From: G963674835 sp963674835
GTDB lineage: Bacteria > Planctomycetota > Planctomycetia > Pirellulales > Thermoguttaceae
Assembly (NCBI GenBank): GCA_963674835.2
Contig: CAXXKC010000002.1
Span: 806,001-870,000 of the forward strand
Length of the DNA stretch: 64,000 nt
Reading direction: 5' to 3'
Part shown: positions 45,909 through 54,411 of the stretch, in pieces
Layout: every line of letters begins with the position of its first letter
Position numbering within the stretch: the first letter of the stretch is position 1
Program-made: the position numbers and the translations under genes
Notes under the pieces: model-generated
Seen by the model: only the letters and a program-made list of their open reading frames with translations
Told to the model about the DNA's origin: nothing
The model's database searches: none

Positions 45909-45967
45909 ACAGGCCGAACAACGACAAAGACGTCGGTTCATCTCAAATCCGCGATCAGGAGACATCC

Positions 45968-47008
45968 ATGACAGACAAGGTCAAGTTCGGCGTTCTCGGG
46001 GCCGGTGGCATCGCGCGACGAAAGACCATCCCCGGCATGCTCCAGGCGAATAACTGCGAACTGGTCGCGGTGATGGACCCCGTAGCAATCGACCAAATTG
46101 CCGGCGAGTTCGGGGTCCGTGGCTGCCAAACGGAAGAAGAGCTACTGGGCGACTCCCAGATCCAGGCCGTCTACATCGCCTCGCCGGTCAACTGCCACCT
46201 GCGTCAAATCCGCCTCGCCGCCGAAGCGGGCAAGCACGTGCTGTGCGAGAAACCGCTGTGCCTGAGTCTCCACGACGCTCGCGAAGCCGTCGACGCCTGC
46301 CAGAAGCATGGCGTGTTCCTGCAGGAAGGCTACATGATGAAGTTCCACGGCGCCCATCGAAAGATCAAGCAGTGGATCGACGAGGGCCGATTGGGCAAGA
46401 TCGTCTACATGCGAGCACAGCTCTCGTGCTGGTATCCGCCCATCCCCGGCGCCTGGCGGCAGGATCCCGCATCGGGCGGCGGTGGGGCTCTGATCGACAT
46501 GGCTACACACTTGTACGACCTGCTGGAGCATTTCGCCGGCCCCGCGCGCAAACTGGTTGCCATGACCGGCAATCTGGTGCAGGACTATCGCTCCGAGGAC
46601 GCGTCGACCACACTTCTGGAGTTCCACTCCGGCGCGCACGGCACGGTCGATTGCTTCTTCTGCATCCCCGATGAGGCCAGCCGAACGCGACTCGAAGTCT
46701 ACGGCTCACAAGGAGCCATCCTCACGGAGGGAACCATCGGCCAAAGCAGTGCCGGCACGATGGAAGGGTATTTCGTCCAGGGCCTTAGCGGCTACGACGC
46801 GGACCAGAACAAAGACGTCGCCCGGCAGTTCGAACCGCTCGCGTTCGACAGCGTCAATCCCTATACGGCCGAGTGTGAGTACTTCGCCGAGTGTATCCTT
46901 CAAAAGCAATCGCCGGCGATCAACGACGGCACCCACGGCGTGCACATCATGGAGCTGACTGAGAAGGCCTACGCGTCCTACAAGTCCGGCCGAGTCGAGT
47001 CGGTCTAG
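45968..47008 (+). CDS. Gfo/Idh/MocA-family oxidoreductase
   Basis: A 346-residue NAD(P)-dependent oxidoreductase. The Rossmann motif is FGVLGAGGIARRKTIPGM, the family Lys lies in HVLCEKPLCLSLHDAR, and the substrate domain has GAWRQDPASGGGGALIDMATH, with the Gly-rich loop and the catalytic-side His. AGGAGACATCC is a good ribosome-binding site before ATG 45968. It lies 59 bp after the ceramidase-like gene and is probably in one transcript with the DegT gene. Confidence 0.92.
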   Translation: MTDKVKFGVLGAGGIARRKTIPGMLQANNCELVAVMDPVAIDQIAGEFGVRGCQTEEELLGDSQIQAVYIASPVNCHLRQIRLAAEAGKHVLCEKPLCLSLHDAREAVDACQKHGVFLQEGYMMKFHGAHRKIKQWIDEGRLGKIVYMRAQLSCWYPPIPGAWRQDPASGGGGALIDMATHLYDLLEHFAGPARKLVAMTGNLVQDYRSEDASTTLLEFHSGAHGTVDCFFCIPDEASRTRLEVYGSQGAILTEGTIGQSSAGTMEGYFVQGLSGYDADQNKDVARQFEPLAFDSVNPYTAECEYFAECILQKQSPAINDGTHGVHIMELTEKAYASYKSGRVESV

Positions 47009-47159
47009 TCAATGCAACCGCTGCCTCGCCGTCCCCCACGGGTGCAGAGTGGTCCCTCTGGTACCGAACAACACCCCGATACTGGAGCTATTTCACAGGC
47101 TGCCCGGCCCTCGTTCCTTGGTCGCTCGGGCAGGCTGATGACGCTGGAAGTTGGTTGGG

Positions 47160-47187
47160 TTGCAAATGTTGCGGCTTGTCGTACAAT
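47160..47187 (+). promoter_or_regulatory. Candidate promoter of the nuo operon
   Basis: TTGCAA (47160-47165) and TACAAT (47182-47187) are separated by 16 bp, and the -10 ends 61 bases before the nuoA start. The 240-bp spacer before nuoA holds no gene. Confidence 0.55.
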
Positions 47188-47248
47188 GGGCGATTCTGTG
47201 TGATTTGTCCAGGTCTTCCCTGTATGGAGTGCTGGCCACAGCCGACCG

Positions 47249-47833
47249 ATGAACCCAACCGCGATCGTCGCCTATCTGGCCCTGTTTGCCACGGTGGGCC
47301 TTCTGTTCGTGTTTGCGGCGCTTTTGCTCGGTCGGTTTCTGCGCGCTCACGCCCCCAGCCCCACCAAGCTGGATGTTTACGAATGCGGGGAAACCCCCAT
47401 CGGGCCGGGCTTTGTGCAGTTCGACCTTCGATTCTATGTCGTGGCCCTGTTGTTCATCGTGTTCGAGGTGGAGGTCGCCTTCTTCTTTCCCTGGGCGACC
47501 GTGTTCGGCAAGGCGGCCCAACTGAGAACCGCCGCCGCGACGAGCCAGGCGGTTGACGAAACCCTGCACGAGTTGGGTGTGTATTCCCCGAAAGCTGCGA
47601 CTCCCCCGCCTACCGACCCGACCCAACTGGAGCAATCGGCCCGTAACCTGGCTCGGATGGCCATGGTCGACATCGCCGTCTTTTTTGGCGTTCTGTTGCT
47701 CGGTTTTGCCTACTTGTGGACCAAGGGCGACTTGAACTGGGTTCGTGCGTCGAGCGACACGGCATCGACGTCCGGCCCAGTCCACATGTTCAACCCAACT
47801 CCAGCCGGGACACTGCAGCAGGACGAGCCATGA
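47249..47833 (+). CDS. nuoA: NADH-quinone oxidoreductase subunit A (NuoA), extended loop
   Basis: The small membrane subunit at the junction of complex I arms. The conserved core is KLDVYECGETPIG, FDLRFYVVALLFIVFEVEVAF and FFPWATVF, followed by a third helix AMVDIAVFFGVLLLGFAYL. At 194 residues it is longer than usual (about 120-145): about 50 extra residues lie between helix 2 and helix 3 (roughly 88-137), and there is a C-terminal tail. Its stop overlaps nuoC by 4 bp (ATGA). nuoB, which normally follows nuoA, is missing. The ATG has a weak ribosome-binding site. Confidence 0.93.
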   Translation: MNPTAIVAYLALFATVGLLFVFAALLLGRFLRAHAPSPTKLDVYECGETPIGPGFVQFDLRFYVVALLFIVFEVEVAFFFPWATVFGKAAQLRTAAATSQAVDETLHELGVYSPKAATPPPTDPTQLEQSARNLARMAMVDIAVFFGVLLLGFAYLWTKGDLNWVRASSDTASTSGPVHMFNPTPAGTLQQDEP

Positions 47834-48363
47834 TCGATATCCCGGCGGTTTTGGAACGACTCCAGAAGAAATTCGCGGCGCAGATCGTCGGCGCCGACCT
47901 GGAGGCCGTCGATCCCTGGATCGAGGTCGCCGCGGAGGCGTTGCCCGAGGTCGCCCGCTTCCTGTGCGACGAGCCCTCGCTGCGCTTCGCGATGCTCAAC
48001 TGCATCACCGCCGTCGACTACTACGAGCCGGACCCCAAGAAAGCGGCCAAGGTCACTTGGCAGCCGCACGTCGAGGTGCTGTTCCACCTGACGAGCCTCG
48101 CCCACAAAGCCCGCCTGGTGCTCAAGGTCGTCCTGCCGCGATGGAGAGACGACGTTGCCGGCCAACTGCCCGAGGTGCCCAGCATCACCGGCGTGTTTCG
48201 CGCGGCCGACTGGCACGAACGCGAGGTGTACGACCTGTCGGGCGTATATTTTGTGGGTCATCCCGATCTACGCCGCATTCTCTGCCCCGAGGATTGGCAA
48301 GGCCATCCCTTGCGCAAAGACTACGAGATGCCGCTGGAATACCACGGCATCCGGGGGAAGTAA
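47830..48363 (+). CDS. nuoC: NADH-quinone oxidoreductase subunit C (NuoC)
   Basis: A 177-residue 30-kDa-type subunit of the peripheral arm. The family signature is complete: ADWHEREVYDLSGVYFVGHP followed by DLRRILCPEDWQGHPLRKDY. It starts at the ATG in the 4-bp overlap with nuoA. It ends 5 bp before nuoD. In E. coli NuoC and NuoD are fused; here they are separate. Confidence 0.95.
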   Translation: MIDIPAVLERLQKKFAAQIVGADLEAVDPWIEVAAEALPEVARFLCDEPSLRFAMLNCITAVDYYEPDPKKAAKVTWQPHVEVLFHLTSLAHKARLVLKVVLPRWRDDVAGQLPEVPSITGVFRAADWHEREVYDLSGVYFVGHPDLRRILCPEDWQGHPLRKDYEMPLEYHGIRGK

Positions 48364-48368
48364 GGCCA

Positions 48369-49577
48369 ATGACCCTCGAGCGCGTCGATCCCGATCTCGT
48401 CGAATTCGACGTCCAAACGGACGAGATGCTCGTCAATATGGGACCGCAGCATCCCAGCACCCACGGCGTGTTGCGGCTCGTGCTGCGAACCGACGGCGAG
48501 ATCGTCTCCGAGGTACGGCCGCACATCGGCTATCTGCATCGCTGTGCGGAGAAGATTGGCGAGAACATCACGCCCCGGCAGTGGATTCCCTACACCGACC
48601 GCATGGACTACTTGGCCGGCATGAACATGGATCTCGGCCTGGCGCTGGCCGTCGAGAAGCTGGCCAAGATCGAGACCACCGAAAAAGCCAGTTGCATCCG
48701 CGTCATCATGTGCGAGCTGGGGCGAATCGCCAGCCATCTGGTCGCCGCCAGCGCCTACGGCCTCGACCTCGGCAGCTTCACGCCCTACATGTATGGTTTC
48801 CGCGAGCGGGAGCGAATTCTCGATCTGTACGAAGCGGCCTGTGGCGCGCGGCTCACCTACAGCTACATCACCGTGGGCGGGGTCATGGCCGACCTGCCAC
48901 CCGGCTGGCTCGACGCCTGCGAGCAGTTTCTCGATGGGCTCGATCCCGTCATCGCCGAGCTGCACTCCATGCTCACCAGCAACGCCATCTTCATTCGGCG
49001 CTGTGCGAGAGTTGGTGTACTGCCGGCCGAGACTGCCATCAACTACGGTTGCACCGGGCCCGTGCTGCGAGGTAGTGCCGTCGACTGGGACTTGCGGCGC
49101 GACGGCGAGTCGATCTACACGGACCTGTACAAGGATTACCAGTTCGACGTGATCGCTCCCGACGCCGAGGGTCGCTATCCGAACGGCTCGCAGTATCCGG
49201 CGGTCCCGCCGCAGGCTGTGGTGGGCGACTCGTGGCATCGATTCTTCGTACGAATGATCGAAGTCGTGCAGTCGATGCGAATCACACGTCAGGCCATCCA
49301 GCGTTACCGGCAGGCCTCCGGCACGGTCGGCGAGCCGATGCGACTCACCGAGAAGCTGCCCGCCGGCGAGGTCTACCTCGAGACGGAAGCCCCCAAGGGT
49401 CAAATGGGCTTCGGCATCGTCAGTGTCGGTGCGGCCGTTCCGTGGCGAGCGAGAGCCCGCAGCAGTTGCTTCTGCAACCTCTCCGTACTCTCGGAGCTTT
49501 GCCGCGGATGCATGATCGCCGACATCCCCGCCATCGTCGGTTCGCTGGATATCGTGTTGGGAGAGATCGATCGGTAG
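48369..49577 (+). CDS. nuoD: NADH-quinone oxidoreductase subunit D (NuoD)
   Basis: A 402-residue 49-kDa-type subunit forming the quinone pocket with NuoB. The conserved MGPQHPSTHGVLRL (quinone His in the loop) and YTDRMDYLAGMNMD (quinone Tyr region) are present. The C-terminus MIADIPAIVGSLDIVLGEIDR closes at the usual place. GGGGGAAG at the nuoC end serves as ribosome-binding site. The quinone-site partner NuoB is not encoded here. A 141-bp spacer separates nuoD from nuoH. Confidence 0.95.
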   Translation: MTLERVDPDLVEFDVQTDEMLVNMGPQHPSTHGVLRLVLRTDGEIVSEVRPHIGYLHRCAEKIGENITPRQWIPYTDRMDYLAGMNMDLGLALAVEKLAKIETTEKASCIRVIMCELGRIASHLVAASAYGLDLGSFTPYMYGFRERERILDLYEAACGARLTYSYITVGGVMADLPPGWLDACEQFLDGLDPVIAELHSMLTSNAIFIRRCARVGVLPAETAINYGCTGPVLRGSAVDWDLRRDGESIYTDLYKDYQFDVIAPDAEGRYPNGSQYPAVPPQAVVGDSWHRFFVRMIEVVQSMRITRQAIQRYRQASGTVGEPMRLTEKLPAGEVYLETEAPKGQMGFGIVSVGAAVPWRARARSSCFCNLSVLSELCRGCMIADIPAIVGSLDIVLGEIDR

Positions 49578-49718
49578 AGGGGAAGTAAAACGGTAAGGGG
49601 ATTAGGAATTGGGGATTAGAGACTTGGAAGCGGGAACTGGAGGTTTGGACGTGCGGAAGAAGAACGTATTGGCAATGCCACACTTCCAGTCCTTCGTCTC
49701 CAATCGCTGATTCCTGAA
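49578..49718. repeat. Spacer between nuoD and nuoH with a GGGATTAGG-like degenerate repeat
   Basis: The only sizeable gap in the first half of the operon (141 bp). Its sequence is lower in GC and contains repeated GG(A/G)ATTAG units (about 49598-49620). The segment GATTAGAGACTTGGAAG is loosely mirrored by CTTCCAGTCC..CTCCAATC near 49685. It looks like inserted repeat DNA, not a gene; this is where other complex I genes often lie. Confidence 0.4.
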
Positions 49719-50921
49719 ATGTGGTTCTTGCACAACAAGGACAACGGCATCGTGGCGCAATACCTGGCAAGTTACTTCAGTCCCGAATGGCAGTGGATGG
49801 CCTACACGCTGTTCGCGCTGGTCCAGGTGACGATCCTATTGGCAATCGTCATGACGCTGGTCGCGGCCTTCACCTGGGCGGAACGCAAGGTGGCGGGCCG
49901 CCTGCAGGACCGCCTCGGGCCGACGCGCGTCGGTGGGCGGTTCGGCTGGCTCCAGGTGGTCGCCGACGGGCTGAAACTGATCGCCAAGGAAGACATCGTG
50001 CCGGCCGGCGCCGACGCCCTCTTGTTCCGTCTGGCCCCATACATCAGCTTCGTCGCCCCGTTTTCGGTCTTTCTGGCCATTCCGTTGGCCGACGGGTGGG
50101 TGCCTCTGCGACTGAACGTCGCCGTTTTCTTCGTTCTGGCTGTCGCCGGCCTCGAAGTGCTCGGCGTGATCCTCGGCGGCTACGCCTCAGGCTCCAAGTG
50201 GTCGCTCTTCGGAGCCATGCGAGAGGCAGCCCAAGTGGTCAGCTATGAAGTACCCCTGGCGATGTGCGTCGTCGTGCCGGTGATGGTCGCCGGATCGATG
50301 GACCTCGTCACAATCGGCCAAATGCAAGCCGGTTGGGCTTGGAACTGGCTGATCTTCCACGATCCGTTCACCTTTCTCGTCTTCTGGGTCTACTTCACCT
50401 GTGCCTTGGCCAGCGTGAACCGGGCCCCCTTCGATCTGCCCGAGGCCGAAAGCGAACTGGTCGCCGGCTTCATGACCGAATACTCCGGCTTCCGCTGGAG
50501 CGTCTTCTTCATGGGTGAGTACACCTCGATGCTCGCCGTGAGCATGCTGGCCGCCATCCTCTTCTTCGGCGGCTGGAACGGGCCCATCCCCGTGGCCAGC
50601 CTCGTGGGCCTGACGCACGAGCACGGACCGGTCGCCGAATACGCGGGCAATCTGCTCGGCGCCGGCAACATGCTCTTCAAGGGCATCTTCGGCGTCATCG
50701 TAATGATCTGGGCGCGCTGGTCGCTCCCCCGGCTGCGAATCGACCAGGTGCTCACGACCTGCCTGAAATACTGCGTGCCGCTCGCCTCAGTGATGTTCCT
50801 CGGCGCGATGCTGTGGTTGTATGCGTTTCCCGGCGGCGTGCTGACTCGGATGGGCGCCGGCTCGCCGGCCGTGGACCACCCCGCGACCGCTGCCGTGGCC
50901 GCCGAGAAGGGAGGACCGTGA
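49719..50921 (+). CDS. nuoH: NADH-quinone oxidoreductase subunit H (NuoH)
   Basis: A 400-residue membrane subunit lining the quinone tunnel. Hallmarks are AERKVAGRLQDRLGPTRVGG, the charged GLKLIAKEDIVPAGAD and NRAPFDLPEAESELVAGF, the best-conserved stretch of the family. About eight membrane helices are visible. A C-terminal tail of about 50 residues ends in a Pro/Ala/Glu-rich part. nuoJ begins 2 bp after the stop (a GTG with 4-bp overlap is an alternative). Confidence 0.95.
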   Translation: MWFLHNKDNGIVAQYLASYFSPEWQWMAYTLFALVQVTILLAIVMTLVAAFTWAERKVAGRLQDRLGPTRVGGRFGWLQVVADGLKLIAKEDIVPAGADALLFRLAPYISFVAPFSVFLAIPLADGWVPLRLNVAVFFVLAVAGLEVLGVILGGYASGSKWSLFGAMREAAQVVSYEVPLAMCVVVPVMVAGSMDLVTIGQMQAGWAWNWLIFHDPFTFLVFWVYFTCALASVNRAPFDLPEAESELVAGFMTEYSGFRWSVFFMGEYTSMLAVSMLAAILFFGGWNGPIPVASLVGLTHEHGPVAEYAGNLLGAGNMLFKGIFGVIVMIWARWSLPRLRIDQVLTTCLKYCVPLASVMFLGAMLWLYAFPGGVLTRMGAGSPAVDHPATAAVAAEKGGP

Positions 50922-50923
50922 GC

Positions 50924-51550
50924 ATGGATTGGGCCGCCATCAACTGGCACAGTTTCTTCTTCCTGCTGTTCGGCTTGGCCGCTTGTGTCTTCGCTCTGGC
51001 CATGTTGTTCTCCAGCAACATCGTCCGCATGGCCTTCTACCTCGTGATGGCGCTCGGAGCCGTGGCCGGCCTGTTCTTCCTCGCCGGGGCCGATTTCGTC
51101 GGTGCCATGCAGCTGATGATCTACGTCGGCGGCACCGTCGTCCTGCTGGTCTTCGGCGTGATGCTCACGGCCCGCGCGCCGTTTATCAACATGAAGACTG
51201 GCGCTGCCCAATGGACCATGGCAGCGATCGTTGGTGGTTCGCTGTTGTATGTCCTCTTGGCCGCCGCGGTGAGCGTCGAAGACTGGCAAGGCCGAAGTCT
51301 CGCCCAGCAGCCTCCCGCTGTCCAAGCACAGCCCACCGCGGCCCCACTCGGGATGGGCCTGTTGGGCGTCCGCGTCGACAAGCTCCAGCAAACCAACGCC
51401 GCCCTTCAGAAAGGGATGGCCGGCTACCTGTTGCCGTTCGAGATCGTTTCCGTTCACCTCGTCGTCGTGCTCGTTGGAGCAGCCTACCTGGCCCGCGCGA
51501 GACGGCGGCCAAACAGAGATCCACAACCACAGCAAGACCTGGAAACATGA
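50924..51550 (+). CDS. nuoJ: NADH-quinone oxidoreductase subunit J (NuoJ)
   Basis: A 208-residue subunit with five helices. The third helix holds the segment GAMQLMIYVGGTVVLLVFGV, which is the family pattern with the Gly-rich pi-bulge. An insertion of about 50 residues (VEDWQGRSLAQQPPAVQAQP to LQKG) lies between helices 4 and 5. ATG 50924 is preferred to GTG 50918 because GGGAGGA sits at better spacing. nuoI, which usually precedes nuoJ, is absent. Confidence 0.93.
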   Translation: MDWAAINWHSFFFLLFGLAACVFALAMLFSSNIVRMAFYLVMALGAVAGLFFLAGADFVGAMQLMIYVGGTVVLLVFGVMLTARAPFINMKTGAAQWTMAAIVGGSLLYVLLAAAVSVEDWQGRSLAQQPPAVQAQPTAAPLGMGLLGVRVDKLQQTNAALQKGMAGYLLPFEIVSVHLVVVLVGAAYLARARRRPNRDPQPQQDLET

Positions 51551-51558
51551 GCCGCATG

Positions 51559-51584
51559 GTGCACGGCAGCCCTCGGCTGTGCAC
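51559..51584. repeat. Palindrome in the nuoJ-nuoK spacer
   Basis: GTGCAC at 51559-51564 and again at 51579-51584, with stem extension GG/CT, forms a hairpin with CGGCTGTGC as its right part. Resembles the GCACAGC..GCTGTGC hairpin at 63105-63126. It may be a REP-like element or a control signal within the operon. Confidence 0.4.
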
Positions 51585-51639
51585 ATGCCCATGCAACCGC
51601 CCGGCGGCTAACCAAACATCTGGACAGTGTAAACCCGCT

Positions 51640-51984
51640 ATGGAACTCCTCACGCAACCCGTTGGCGTTTCCCACTACCTCGTGGTCGGCGCCGTGCTCT
51701 TCGTGGCCGGTGTCGTCGCCATGGCCACCAAGCGCAACGCGCTGGGTGTGCTCATGGGGATCGAGTTGGTGTTGAACGGGGCCAATCTGAATTTCGTGGC
51801 CTTCGGCAGCAGCTTCCTGCGGGCCGACGGTTCCAGTGCATTGGGCCTCGACGGACAGTTGATGGCCCTGTTCGTGATCGTGCTGGCGGCGGCCGAGGCG
51901 GCTGTTGCCCTGGCGATCGCGCTGAATTTCTACAACAACCACGCCACGATCGACGTGGATCAAGGTGACGAGCTAAAAGGCTGA
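51640..51984 (+). CDS. nuoK: NADH-quinone oxidoreductase subunit K (NuoK)
   Basis: A 114-residue three-helix subunit. The family core MGIELVLNGANLNFVAFGS includes the first essential Glu, and AAAEAAVALAIALNF includes the second. Length is close to normal (about 100-110). The stop overlaps the nuoL start by one base (TGATG). An 89-bp spacer with a hairpin separates it from nuoJ. Confidence 0.95.
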   Translation: MELLTQPVGVSHYLVVGAVLFVAGVVAMATKRNALGVLMGIELVLNGANLNFVAFGSSFLRADGSSALGLDGQLMALFVIVLAAAEAAVALAIALNFYNNHATIDVDQGDELKG

Positions 51985-54398
51985 TGGATACCGCCACAAT
52001 CTTACCGCTGCTGTTGGGACTGGCGTGGCTATTGCCGCTGGGCAGCTTCGCGCTGATTGTGCTCTTCGGGCCGCGTATGGGCCGCGCGGGCCGCGGCGCC
52101 GGACTGCTGGCCACCGGGGCCGTCCTGACGTCGCTCGTCCTGTCGTTGGCGGCCCTATTGGTGTGGCTCTACGCACATCCAATTCCCTCGCCCTCGCATG
52201 AAACCAGCGCCGCCGTCGAACACGCCGAACAGTCGCCCATCGCCCCGCACGGTGAACCGCCCCATCATGCCGAGGCCCCTGCCTCACCTCATGTTGCGGG
52301 CAACTGGTACACGTTCTGCCAATTCGGCTCCCTGCAGCTCTCGATCGGCTACTACATCGACGCCCTGACCGTCGCCATGTTCTGCATGGTCACGCTCATC
52401 GGCAGTTGCATTCACATCTACTCGTTCGGCTATATGCACGAGGAACTGCACGAGGTAAGCGATCCGGCCGTCCGCATCGCCGGACAACCTCTCCGCCGCC
52501 GCGGCCGTTTCCACCGCTTCTTCCAGTACCTCTCGCTCTTCTGCTTCAGCATGCTCGGGCTGGTCGTGGCCGGCAATATCTTCATGGTCTTCGTCTTCTG
52601 GGAGTTGGTGGGCATCTGCTCGTACCTGCTCATCGGTTTCTACATCGAGCGCCACAGTGCCTCGTGCGCTGCCAACAAGGCCTTCATCGCCAATCGGGTC
52701 GGCGACTTTGGCATGCTCATTGGCATGATGGCCCTCTGGAGCAGTCTCGGTACCTTCACTTTCGGCAGCCAGACCGACGCTCAGGGCGTCGTCCATCCGG
52801 GCATTTTCAGCCAGGTGCGGCCGGCCCAGACCGAGTTCACCCTCACCGTCCCCGACGGCATGGTCCAGGCCGCCGCCCGCAACGAGATCGACCAGATCTA
52901 CCGCGATGCCCCCGACCCGGCCGCCGCCGATGCCCAAGTGGCCGCCATGATGCCCCGCTGGCGCCAGCTCGGCTACGGACATTGGCTCCTGGTCGTCGCC
53001 GGGTTGGGGATCTTCTGCGGCTGCATTGGCAAGAGTGCCCAGTTCCCGCTGCACGTTTGGTTGCCCGACGCCATGGAAGGCCCCACACCTGTCAGCGCCT
53101 TGATCCACGCCGCCACGATGGTCGCCGCGGGCGTCTACCTGGTCGGGCGTTTCTACCCCGTTTTCACGCCCGACGTGATGCTTGTCATCGCCTACGTCGG
53201 CTGCATCACGCTCTTCCTCGCCGCCACGATCGCCATTACTGCCACCGATATCAAGCGAGTCTTGGCCTATTCGACCGTCAGTCAGTTGGGCTACATGATG
53301 TTGGCCCTGGGCGTCGGCGGATGGATGGCCGGACTGTTCCACCTGTTCACCCACGCCTTCTTCAAATCGTTGCTCTTCCTTTGCTCGGGCTCGGTGATCC
53401 ACGCCACCGGCACCAACGAAATGCCCGAGATGGGCGGCCTCCGCAAAAAGATGCCCTGGACCGCTTCGACGATGCTCGCCGGCTGCCTGGCCATCTCCGG
53501 CGCCGGCGTTCCCTTGTTGATCGGGCTGAGCGGCTACTACTCCAAAGATTCCATCCTCGCCCAGATCTTCTCCTTCAAGATCAACAACCCCGTCCAGGGA
53601 TGGATCTTCTACGTGGCCGCCGCCGGCGGAGCGGCGATCACCGCCTTCTACATGTTCCGCTTGTGGTACCTCACCTTCGCCGGAAAGCCACGCAACGAGC
53701 ACGTCTACGAGCACGCCCACGAATCGCCCAGTGTCATGTACGTTCCCTTGGTCGTGCTCGCCTTTTTCGCGGTGACCGTGGCCTGGACCATCCCGCTGAC
53801 GAACATCAGCCTGAGCGGGCTGTTGGAAGAGGGACGCCCCGTCGGCACATCCGAAGGGTTCGCCGGCCTCACCATGCTCGGCGTGAGCATGCCGGCCGAA
53901 CACCTCTCGCATGCGTCGGAAGTCCACGTGCCCGTTTCGCTCACGGCCTTCGCCGTAGCGCTCATGGGCTTCTCGCTGGCCACCGCGTGTTACGGACTGC
54001 GGAAGCTCGATCCCGCTGATGTCACCCGCCAGTTTCCCTGGATCTACCGATTCCTGAAGAACAAGTGGTGGTTCGACGAGTTGTACGATTTCCTTTTCAT
54101 CCGTCCGATCCTGCGGATCGCCGGTTGGGTGGCCGCGTTGGACAAGCGCGGGATCGACTGGATCATCGACGGTATCGCCCGCGCCACCCGGGGGCTCTCG
54201 ACCGTCGACGACTGGATCGACCGCACGTTCGTCGACGGAGCCGTCAATCGCATCGCCGCCTGGTGCTACGGCGTGGCGATCTGGCTCCGCTCGTTCCAGA
54301 CGGGCCGTCTGAGGCAGTATGTGATGATTATTGCCGTGGGCACCGTGGCCTTGTTCGTATTGATCAGCCTCTATTGGAATTTTGCTGTCGCCGGTTAG
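51984..54398 (+). CDS. nuoL: NADH-quinone oxidoreductase subunit L (NuoL), long form
   Basis: An 804-residue antiporter-like subunit, against about 610-680 in most bacteria. Core motifs are VFWELVGICSYLLIGFY (helix 5 Glu 207), a nearby Lys in ANKAFIANRVGDF, and GKSAQFPLHVWLPDAMEGP with the PTPVSALIHAATMV stretch. Two extra loops are seen: a His-rich one at about 64-108 with seven His, and one at about 260-332 (after GTFTF). The C-terminal amphipathic helix region follows a segment of basic and aromatic residues near 690-804. It ends 13 bp before nuoM. Confidence 0.95.
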   Translation: MDTATILPLLLGLAWLLPLGSFALIVLFGPRMGRAGRGAGLLATGAVLTSLVLSLAALLVWLYAHPIPSPSHETSAAVEHAEQSPIAPHGEPPHHAEAPASPHVAGNWYTFCQFGSLQLSIGYYIDALTVAMFCMVTLIGSCIHIYSFGYMHEELHEVSDPAVRIAGQPLRRRGRFHRFFQYLSLFCFSMLGLVVAGNIFMVFVFWELVGICSYLLIGFYIERHSASCAANKAFIANRVGDFGMLIGMMALWSSLGTFTFGSQTDAQGVVHPGIFSQVRPAQTEFTLTVPDGMVQAAARNEIDQIYRDAPDPAAADAQVAAMMPRWRQLGYGHWLLVVAGLGIFCGCIGKSAQFPLHVWLPDAMEGPTPVSALIHAATMVAAGVYLVGRFYPVFTPDVMLVIAYVGCITLFLAATIAITATDIKRVLAYSTVSQLGYMMLALGVGGWMAGLFHLFTHAFFKSLLFLCSGSVIHATGTNEMPEMGGLRKKMPWTASTMLAGCLAISGAGVPLLIGLSGYYSKDSILAQIFSFKINNPVQGWIFYVAAAGGAAITAFYMFRLWYLTFAGKPRNEHVYEHAHESPSVMYVPLVVLAFFAVTVAWTIPLTNISLSGLLEEGRPVGTSEGFAGLTMLGVSMPAEHLSHASEVHVPVSLTAFAVALMGFSLATACYGLRKLDPADVTRQFPWIYRFLKNKWWFDELYDFLFIRPILRIAGWVAALDKRGIDWIIDGIARATRGLSTVDDWIDRTFVDGAVNRIAAWCYGVAIWLRSFQTGRLRQYVMIIAVGTVALFVLISLYWNFAVAG

Positions 54399-54411
54399 GA
54401 GCAGATAGAGC

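Noticed and set aside
47249..47833. NuoA-NuoB fusion explaining the long NuoA
   Set aside because: The extra residues contain no Cys motif and are far too short for NuoB.
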